Part shown: piece by piece, positions 7,613 to 11,497 of the stretch
Numbering within the stretch: position 1 is the first letter of the stretch
How the letters are laid out: each line of letters opens with the position of its first letter
Assembly (NCBI GenBank): GCA_937872125.1
Contig: CALMNY010000484.1
Location: 1 to 11,497 of the forward strand
From: an uncultured Candidatus Competibacteraceae bacterium
Lineage (GTDB): Bacteria > Pseudomonadota > Gammaproteobacteria > Competibacterales > Competibacteraceae
Direction: 5' to 3'
Length of the DNA: 11,497 bases
Notes under the pieces: model-generated
Told to the model about the DNA's origin: nothing
What the model saw: the letters and a program-made list of their open reading frames with translations, nothing else
Database searches by the model: none
Translations under genes and position numbers: made by a program

Positions 7613-8533
7613 ATGAACCAGGAAATCCGGTTAACCCTTGAGCCAGCGCGGGTTGGTCGCCTGTTACGGTTGGCGACCTACGCCTCGGTTACGACCGCCA
7701 TGGTGCTGATCGCCGGCAAATTGGTGGCGGCGCTGTTGACGGGATCGGTCAGCGTGCTGGCCTCGCTGGTGGATTCGATGATGGATGCGGCGGCATCGCT
7801 GATCAATTTGTTGGCAGTGCGTTATTCGCTCCAACCGCCTGACCGTGAACACCGGTTCGGCCACGGCAAGGCTGAGCCACTGGCGGGGCTGGCGCAGGCG
7901 GCGTTTATCGCCGGATCGGCGGTGTTCCTGATTCTGCACGCGGTGGACCGGTTGCTGCATCCACAGCCGATGAATGACGCCTTGATCGGCGTCGGCGTGC
8001 TGCTGTTCGCCATTGCCGCTACGGCAGTGCTGTTGCTGTTCCAGCATCATGTGATTCGCCTGACCCAATCCACAGCGATCCGGGCTGACGCGCTGCACTA
8101 CGCCACCGACCTGTTGACCAACGCGGCGACTCTGCTGGCGCTGGGTCTGGCGATGCTGGGCTGGCCGCTCGCGGATCCCGTCTTCGCCATCGGCATCGCG
8201 CTGTACATTCTTTATAGCGCCGGCCACATCGGCCATGAAGCGATCCAGTTGCTGATGGATCACGAGCTGCCGCCCGAGGTGTATGCGCACATCAAGGAAA
8301 TCGCCCGCAGCCATGCGCGGGTGCGCGGCGTTCACGATATCCGCACCCGCCGTTCCGGGCAGACCTATTTCATCCAGTTGCACCTGATGCTGGACGATCA
8401 AATGCCGCTGGTGGAGGCGCATCAGGTGGCCGACGAGGTGGAAGCAGCGATCATGGCGGCGTTTCCCAATGCGGATGTGCTGATCCACGAAGATCCGGCC
8501 AGCGAACCGCCGCCGCGACCGTTGCCTGCTTAA
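7613..8533 (+). CDS. fieF: Cation diffusion facilitator, FieF/YiiP type divalent metal exporter
   Basis: Proton-coupled inner-membrane exporter of Zn2+, Fe2+ or similar divalent metals, working as a homodimer. The 306-aa sequence tracks E. coli FieF/YiiP from end to end, offset by nine residues. The transport site is complete: Asp54 and Asp58 in LVDSMMDAAAS, plus His162 and Asp166 in LHYATD. Site B is present as Asp77, His80 and His84 (PDREHRFGHGKAE). The cytoplasmic dimer site is present as His241, His257, His270, His292 and Asp294. Six membrane helices are followed by the soluble ferredoxin-like domain from about residue 215. No good Shine-Dalgarno site precedes the ATG (AGGTGA is 13 nt away). 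The gene is divergent from ptsP across a palindrome, and its stop lies 42 nt before the vapBC promoter. Zn and Fe preference cannot be separated from sequence alone. Confidence 0.93.
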   Translation: MNQEIRLTLEPARVGRLLRLATYASVTTAMVLIAGKLVAALLTGSVSVLASLVDSMMDAAASLINLLAVRYSLQPPDREHRFGHGKAEPLAGLAQAAFIAGSAVFLILHAVDRLLHPQPMNDALIGVGVLLFAIAATAVLLLFQHHVIRLTQSTAIRADALHYATDLLTNAATLLALGLAMLGWPLADPVFAIGIALYILYSAGHIGHEAIQLLMDHELPPEVYAHIKEIARSHARVRGVHDIRTRRSGQTYFIQLHLMLDDQMPLVEAHQVADEVEAAIMAAFPNADVLIHEDPASEPPPRPLPA

Positions 8534-8549
8534 TAATTGTTGATAAACA

Positions 8550-8571
8550 GAATGTTACCCAGCTAACATTC
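8550..8571. repeat. Perfect inverted repeat upstream of the vapBC promoter
   Basis: GAATGTTA (8550-8557) and TAACATTC (8564-8571) are perfect complements around CCCAGC, giving a 22-nt dyad. It ends 4 nt before the -35 box of the vapBC promoter and starts 16 nt after the fieF stop. There is no T-tract, so it is a better candidate for an operator than for the fieF terminator. Confidence 0.55.
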
Positions 8572-8575
8572 CGAT

Positions 8576-8604
8576 TTGACGCGGCGCCAGGCCTGGCCTA
8601 TGCT
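8576..8604 (+). promoter_or_regulatory. Sigma70-type promoter of vapBC
   Basis: TTGACG (8576-8581) and TATGCT (8599-8604) are separated by exactly 17 bp, an excellent match to the sigma70 consensus. Transcription should start near 8611, leaving a leader of about 24 nt with GGAGG at 8623-8627. Confidence 0.82.
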
Positions 8605-8615
8605 TGGCCTATGTT
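8586..8615. promoter_or_regulatory. Operator-like repeats overlapping the vapBC promoter
   Basis: A perfect 12-bp palindrome GCCAGGCCTGGC (8586-8597) sits between the -35 and -10 boxes. Two tandem 11-bp units follow, TGGCCTATGCT (8594-8604) and TGGCCTATGTT (8605-8615), with 10 of 11 bases identical and a spacing of one helical turn. They cover the -10 box and the predicted start site, where VapB-VapC complexes typically bind to repress their own operon. Confidence 0.6.
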
Positions 8616-8634
8616 TTCTGTTGGAGGGGTCACC

Positions 8635-8883
8635 ATGTCAAGTCAAGTTGCTGAACGCCGCGCCCGTCTGTTCCGTAACGGTCGTAATCAGGCCGTGCGC
8701 ATCCCCCGTGAATTCGAATTGCCGGGCCATGAAGTGGTCATCCGCAAGGAGGGCGACCGCCTGATCGTAGAGCCGGTTAGGAAACCTGGCGGATTAGCTG
8801 AATTACTGGCCTCCTGGGAACCGTTGGAGGAAGAATTTCCCACCATTGAAGATCCACCCGTGCAACCCGAGGACATTTTTTAA
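8635..8883 (+). CDS. vapB: VapB-type antitoxin
   Basis: An 82-aa antitoxin that should neutralise the adjacent VapC and repress the operon. Residues about 11-48 (LFRNGRNQAVRIP, then FELPGHEVVIRKEGDRLIVEP) form a SpoVT/AbrB-type DNA-binding fold of the VapB/VagC kind. The proline- and acid-rich tail (LEEEFPTIEDPPVQPEDIF) is the usual toxin-wrapping part. The ATG at 8635 has GGAGG 7 nt upstream. An earlier in-frame ATG at 8611 coincides with the predicted transcription start and has no ribosome site. The stop is 1 nt before the vapC start. Confidence 0.92.
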   Translation: MSSQVAERRARLFRNGRNQAVRIPREFELPGHEVVIRKEGDRLIVEPVRKPGGLAELLASWEPLEEEFPTIEDPPVQPEDIF

Positions 8884-8884
8884 T

Positions 8885-9319
8885 ATGGCCGGCCCGTACT
8901 ACTTGCTCGACACCAACATTTTGTCGGCCGTGGTGAAGCAACCGGCGAGTCTGCTGGCGCGACGCATCGCCATGATGAATCGCGAGGATTATTGCACCAG
9001 CCTGGTGGTGGCCTGTGAACTGCGCTACGGCGTGCTCAAGAAGGGTTCACCGAGTTTGGCTGCAAAAGTGGACCAACTGTTTATGCGAGTCGAAGTGTTG
9101 CCCTTGGAAGCGTTGGTTGATCTTCATTACGCAGAAATACGGGTCGCGCTGGAAAAAATGGGCCAGCCGATCGGCCACAATGACCTGCTGATCGCCGCTC
9201 ACGCCCGCGCCCTGGGGTTGACGCTGGTCACCGACAACGTGCGTGAGTTTTCCCGCGTGCCGGGATTACGGGTCGAAAACTGGCTGGCTGAATCCGCCGG
9301 AACCGGGCCTGAACTGTGA
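8885..9319 (+). CDS. vapC: VapC-type PIN-domain ribonuclease toxin
   Basis: A 144-aa PIN-domain toxin, a metal-dependent endoribonuclease that usually cuts tRNA or rRNA sites when free of its antitoxin. The four conserved acidic residues are all present: Asp9 (LLDTNILS), Glu45 (ACELRYG), Asp100 (GHNDLLIAAHA) and Asp117 (TDNVREFSR). The protein is therefore predicted active. The ATG at 8885 is 1 nt after the vapB stop, and the GAGG before it lies inside the vapB tail. The longer in-frame start at 8846 would overlap vapB and add residues before the canonical PIN start, so I reject it. The TGA stop overlaps the GTG start of the next gene. The cellular RNA target cannot be read from the sequence. 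Confidence 0.93.
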   Translation: MAGPYYLLDTNILSAVVKQPASLLARRIAMMNREDYCTSLVVACELRYGVLKKGSPSLAAKVDQLFMRVEVLPLEALVDLHYAEIRVALEKMGQPIGHNDLLIAAHARALGLTLVTDNVREFSRVPGLRVENWLAESAGTGPEL

Positions 9320-10104
9320 GCCAGTGTTCGATCCGGTTTTACGAGGAACTGAACGATTTTCTGCCGCTGGAGCGGCGCAAGGTTGATTTCAGCCACGAGT
9401 TCCAGCGGCGGGCTTCGATCAAGGATCTGATCGAGGCGCTGGGCGTGCCGCATACCGAAGTGGATCTGATTCTGGTCAATGGCGCTTCCGTAGATTTCTC
9501 CTACATCGTGCGGGATGGCGACCGGATTAGCGTCTATCCGATGTTTGAAGCCTTCGACATCCAGACGGTCAGCCGGGTCCGGCCGCAACCGTTGCGCGTG
9601 ATCCGTTTTGTGCTGGACGTGCATCTGGGCAAACTGGCGCGCTATCTGCGGCTGCTCGGATTTGACACGCTGTACCGCAATGATTACGACGATGCCGAAC
9701 TGGCGCGTCTGGCCAGCGCCGAGCAGCGGATTTTGCTGACCCGTGACCGCGATTTGTTGAAACGGGCGCTGGTGACACACGGCTTTTTCGTGCGTGCGAC
9801 CGATCCACGTCGGCAGATTGAGGAAATTCTGGACCGGCTGGACCTGTACCGCGCGATCCGGCCCTTTCTGCGCTGTCCCCGGTGCAACGGTTTGCTGGCG
9901 ACAACGTCCAAGCACCAGGTATGGGAACGTCTGCCGCCGAAAACCCGCCGGTACATCGAGGCATATTGGGAGTGTGGACAGTGCAGCCAGGTGTATTGGG
10001 AAGGCAGCCATATGCCGCAGCTCCGCCGGTTCATCGAGAATTTACAGGCGCGGGCGGGCGGTGGAGCGTCGTGTGCTGGACAAATCGCCGGGGCTGGGAA
10101 ATGA
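9316..10104 (+). CDS. Ubiquitin-like / Mut7-C RNase domain fusion protein
   Basis: A 262-aa protein with two known modules. Residues about 1-82 look like the ThiS/ubiquitin-like beta-grasp domain found fused to Mut7-C (VNGASVDFSYIVRDGDRISVYPMFEAF). Residues about 93-243 are the Mut7-C domain, a PIN-like predicted RNase with FVLDVHLGKLARYLRLLGFD (Asp101) and LLTRDRDLLKRA (Asp144, Asp146). It carries an inserted zinc ribbon, Cys187-X2-Cys190 and Cys220-X2-Cys223. The GTG start shares GTGA with the vapC stop, a 4-nt overlap that implies translational coupling, so this gene is the third of the vapBC operon. The beta-grasp domain is fused and has no free Gly-Gly tail, so it is unlikely to be a conjugated modifier. 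The last ~18 residues look non-conserved. RNA target and biological role are unknown. Confidence 0.85.
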   Translation: MSQCSIRFYEELNDFLPLERRKVDFSHEFQRRASIKDLIEALGVPHTEVDLILVNGASVDFSYIVRDGDRISVYPMFEAFDIQTVSRVRPQPLRVIRFVLDVHLGKLARYLRLLGFDTLYRNDYDDAELARLASAEQRILLTRDRDLLKRALVTHGFFVRATDPRRQIEEILDRLDLYRAIRPFLRCPRCNGLLATTSKHQVWERLPPKTRRYIEAYWECGQCSQVYWEGSHMPQLRRFIENLQARAGGGASCAGQIAGAGK

Positions 10105-10179
10105 TGCAGGGGCGTCGGATTCGCCCGCGAGGGTGAGTGGGCGCATTCCCCCGCACCAACCTTATTTCAAGGATTCGTC

Positions 10180-10521
10180 ATGCGTTCGCGGCTATTGCTT
10201 GCGTTGTTTCTGGCGTCGGGCCTGGCTTCGGCCCAGGACGCGGTGAGATCTCCCGGTCTGGAACCGATTGCCGATGGTCCGCCGGAGGCGTCGCGGGAAC
10301 AGAATGTGCCCGCGCCGGAAGTGACGATCCGTCAGCAGGGCGATCAGGGTTCGGTTGAGGAGTATCGCGCCGGGGGTGTGCTGTACATGATCAAGATCAA
10401 CCCCACCAAGGGCGCGTCTTACTATCTGGTGGATACCGACGGCGACGGCAATCTGGAAACCCGCTACAACGACTTGCAGGGTGGATTGCTGATTCCGGCC
10501 TGGGTGCTCTTGCGCTGGTAA
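10180..10521 (+). CDS. DUF2782 secreted protein
   Basis: A 113-aa small exported protein of the proteobacterial DUF2782 family, function unknown. It begins with a Sec signal (MRSRLLLALFLASGLASA, cleavage near residue 18). The mature part has a Pro/Glu-rich linker and then the family core: EVTIRQQGDQGSVEEYRAGG, VLYMIKINPTKGASYYLVDT and a C-terminal IPAWVLLRW. The loop DTDGDGNLE (85-93) resembles a calcium-binding Asp-X-Asp-X-Asp-Gly loop. Whether it binds metal is not known. The ATG has CAAGGA 6 nt upstream. Its stop faces the stop of a minus-strand small gene 13 nt away. In some gammaproteobacteria this family sits beside polA, which is not seen here. Confidence 0.85.
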   Translation: MRSRLLLALFLASGLASAQDAVRSPGLEPIADGPPEASREQNVPAPEVTIRQQGDQGSVEEYRAGGVLYMIKINPTKGASYYLVDTDGDGNLETRYNDLQGGLLIPAWVLLRW

Positions 10522-10534
10522 GCGGAACGCGCGT

Positions 10535-10690
10535 TCAGCGCGACTGCCGCCATTCGGCGCTTTCCTGCCGCAACCGGCTGCGAACCCGGTTCCGCTCTGC
10601 TGTTTTGGACTTCTGGTGCATGCCACCCTTGCGCAGGATCGGCGCGGTGGCGACCGGGTTGCGGCGTGACCGCACGATGATTTTCTCCAT
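10535..10690 (-). CDS. 51-residue very basic protein, unrecognised family
   Basis: A small minus-strand gene. It starts at ATG 10690 with GGAGAG at 10697-10702, 6 nt upstream, and stops with TGA at 10535-10537. The product has 15 Lys/Arg and only 4 Glu in 51 residues. It contains RSRRNPVATAPILRKGGMHQ near the middle and an Arg-rich C-terminal helix-like part (TAERNRVRSRLRQESAEW). This composition suggests binding to RNA, ribosomes or DNA, but I do not recognise the family. It has no signal peptide or membrane segment. Support for reality is the strong ribosome site, a dedicated near-consensus promoter and a structured leader with terminator upstream, and neat convergence on the DUF2782 gene with a 13-nt gap. 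A short GC hairpin (10528-10542) overlaps its stop. Confidence 0.72.
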   Translation of the reverse strand: MEKIIVRSRRNPVATAPILRKGGMHQKSKTAERNRVRSRLRQESAEWRQSR

Positions 10691-10710
10691 GATGTTCTCT
10701 CCAAATGCAA

Positions 10711-10747
10711 AAAAACCCTGGATGACGGGTTGTCACCCAGGGTTTTT
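10711..10747 (-). terminator. Intrinsic terminator / attenuator hairpin in the small-gene leader
   Basis: The GC-core arms CCCTGG/CCAGGG (10737-10742 with 10716-10721) are extended by five A-U pairs outside and by TGAC/GTCA inside, around a 5-nt loop with one A-C mismatch. In the minus direction the stem is followed by seven Ts (10715 to 10709), then 6 nt later by the ribosome site of the 51-residue gene. In the plus direction it is followed by five Ts, so it could also stop readthrough from the DUF2782 gene. Its place between a strong promoter and the ribosome site suits premature termination control. Confidence 0.8.
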
Positions 10748-10807
10748 CCAGATCGGAAAACAGGCTCGGAAGACAACCAGGGCCTTCCGGAGACCGCCCG
10801 AAAGGCG

Positions 10808-10837
10808 TCACATGATGGTGTGTTCTGATAGAAGCAT
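10808..10837 (-). CDS. Nine-codon leader peptide (candidate)
   Basis: The ORF starts at ATG 10837 and reads MLLSEHTIM before TGA at 10808-10810. GGGAGG (10845-10850) lies 7 nt upstream, one of the best ribosome sites in the window. The start and stop codons fall within the two arms of a 7-bp inverted repeat (10808-10814 and 10835-10841), so translation would open or block that helix. The composition does not point to a single amino acid as in trp or his leaders. Too short to be supported by anything except context. Confidence 0.5.
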   Translation of the reverse strand: MLLSEHTIM

Positions 10838-10911
10838 GTGAAAACCTCCCGTGCACTGGAGTGGCGTGAATCGCCGATAAATTAAAACGCGAATTCCAGA
10901 AAAGCATTCAA

Positions 10912-10940
10912 AATATAGGCGACTTTGCCACGCTTGTCAA
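10912..10940 (-). promoter_or_regulatory. Near-consensus sigma70 promoter on the minus strand
   Basis: Reading the minus strand, TTGACA (10940-10935) is a perfect -35 box, followed after exactly 17 bp by TATATT (10917-10912), one base from the -10 consensus. Transcription should start near 10905. The promoter points away from the TRAP binding protein gene and into the leader of the 51-residue gene. Confidence 0.85.
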
Positions 10941-11000
10941 AAAGCTGCGCCTTCCAGGATGCAATCCGCCGGGCATCTGATAGATTTTACTGGGAATCCG

Positions 11001-11018
11001 GGCGTTTCGTGGAACGCC
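11001..11018. repeat. Inverted repeat upstream of the TRAP binding protein gene
   Basis: GGCGTT (11001-11006) and AACGCC (11013-11018) are perfect complements around TCGTGG, 37 nt before the start of the TRAP gene. It could be a regulator site or a leader hairpin. I see no clear -35/-10 pair for the TRAP gene in 10941-11055. Confidence 0.4.
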
Positions 11019-11055
11019 AATCCTGCCAACCATCGCTAATTACGAGGAAAAAGTA

Positions 11056-11497
11056 CATGCAGCGTCGCGAGTTCATCAGGAAAGCTGGTCTGGGTCTGGC
11101 CGCCGCTACCGGGGTAGCCGCCGTCCCCGTCATCGGCCAGGCGGAAGCTTTGCCCGCGATCAAATGGCGACTGGCGTCGAGCTTCCCCAAGAGTCTGGAT
11201 ACGCTCTATGGCACCAGCGATTTTCTGGCCAAGCGGATCGCCGAGATCACGGATGGGAAGTTTGAAATCCGGGTCTTCGCTGGCGGCGAGATCGTGCCAG
11301 CGAACGGGGTGCTGGACGCCGTGCAGCAGAATACCGTCGAGTGCGGCCATACCTGTGGCTATTACTACCATGGCAAGAACAAGACGTTTTCCCTGGAGAC
11401 CACCATTCCTTTCGGGCTGGGGGTCCGCCAGATGAACGCCTGGTATTACTTTGGCGAGGGTCAGGCGCTGTTTCGGGAATTCTTCGCCAAATACAAC
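11056..11497 (+). CDS. TRAP transporter periplasmic binding protein, TakP/DctP family (cut by window edge)
   Basis: First 147 residues of a DctP-type solute receptor, which catches an organic acid in the periplasm and hands it to the TRAP membrane subunits (DctQ/DctM). The N-terminus RREFIRKAGLGLAAATGVAA is a twin-arginine (Tat) signal, with cleavage expected near QAEA. The mature start (IKWRLASSFPKSLDTLYG), the DGKFEIRVFAGGEIVP stretch, and GHTCGYYYHGKNKTF with IPFGLGVRQMNAWYY closely resemble TakP, the alpha-keto acid receptor of Rhodobacter. The substrate is therefore probably pyruvate or another 2-oxoacid, though lactate or similar acids are possible. GAGG at 11044-11047 lies 8 nt before the ATG. 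Membrane subunits would be expected beyond the right edge. Confidence 0.9.

Larger units (their letters stand above)
10691..10907 (-). promoter_or_regulatory. Structured 5' leader with attenuator-like architecture
   Basis: About 215 nt of untranslated leader lie between the predicted transcription start (near 10905) and the 51-residue protein. In transcript order it holds a ribosome site and 9-codon peptide, a 7-bp helix TCACATG/CATGTGA bracketing that peptide, and CGCC/GGCG (10804-10807 with 10795-10798). Next come CGGAAG/CTTCCG (10784-10789 with 10767-10772), TTTTCC/GGAAAA (10755-10760 with 10744-10749), and a terminator hairpin. Two features suggest switching. The GGAAAA/TTTTCC helix uses bases of the terminator's outer A-U pairs. 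The loop segment GGTTGTC (10772-10778) is perfectly complementary to GACAACC inside the terminator (10728-10734). The ligand or signal is unknown, and I do not match it to a named riboswitch. Confidence 0.6.

Noticed and set aside
7664..8488. 274-codon open frame antisense to fieF
   Set aside because: Shadow of a fully conserved transporter; the His/Gln/Arg-rich product is typical of antisense frames.
9199..10011. 270-codon open frame antisense to vapC and the Mut7-C gene
   Set aside because: It spans two real plus-strand genes with intact catalytic motifs and has no domain of its own.
10528..10542. GC hairpin CGCGC/GCGCG between the convergent DUF2782 and 51-aa genes as a terminator
   Set aside because: The 5-bp stem has no T-tract on either side and overlaps the stop of the small gene, so it is not a convincing intrinsic terminator.
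10464..10907. 147-codon minus-strand frame across the leader and small gene
   Set aside because: It begins essentially at the predicted transcription start, has no ribosome site, and reads through hairpins and a terminator. The short leader ORF and the 51-codon gene, each with a strong ribosome site in another frame, explain the region better.

Overview
The window is 11.5 kb of mostly GC-rich bacterial DNA with tightly packed genes. The gene set is periplasmic glucan protein OpgG, nitrogen-PTS enzyme PtsP, a FieF-type metal exporter, a GabD-type dehydrogenase, a DUF2782 protein and a TakP-like TRAP binding protein. Together with Shine-Dalgarno sites and sigma70-like promoters, this points to a gammaproteobacterium, possibly of the Chromatiales/Competibacter kind. 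No rRNA or other marker is present, so the lineage is an inference.

Layout. Positions 8-1573 (minus) encode OpgG, divergent from gabD (1750-3204, plus). A noticeably AT-richer acyltransferase-3 gene (3258-4343) and a DUF4239 membrane protein (4402-5190) follow on the plus strand. ptsP (5206-7473, minus) converges on them. It is divergent from fieF (7613-8533), and the 139-bp gap between the two contains a long imperfect palindrome. Next comes a VapB-VapC toxin-antitoxin pair with a clear promoter and operator-like repeats. Its last gene is translationally coupled to a third gene encoding a ubiquitin-like/Mut7-C RNase fusion (8635-10104). A secreted DUF2782 protein (10180-10521) follows.

The most interesting part is 10535-10940 on the minus strand, which would look like empty intergenic DNA if only longer genes were called. 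It holds a near-consensus promoter, a 9-codon leader peptide with a strong ribosome-binding site, several alternative hairpins, an intrinsic terminator, and a second strong ribosome-binding site in front of a 51-residue, very basic protein that I do not recognise. This has the layout of a transcription-attenuation or riboswitch-controlled small gene. The window ends inside a TRAP transporter periplasmic binding protein with a Tat-type signal (11056 to the edge).

How the genes relate. Most are independent housekeeping or accessory units: cell-envelope glucan, GABA/succinate-semialdehyde metabolism, metal export, PTS-Ntr signalling and keto-acid uptake. The only convincing multi-gene operon is vapB-vapC-mut7C. 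PtsP has all the expected domains but has Gly where the family has its catalytic Cys.
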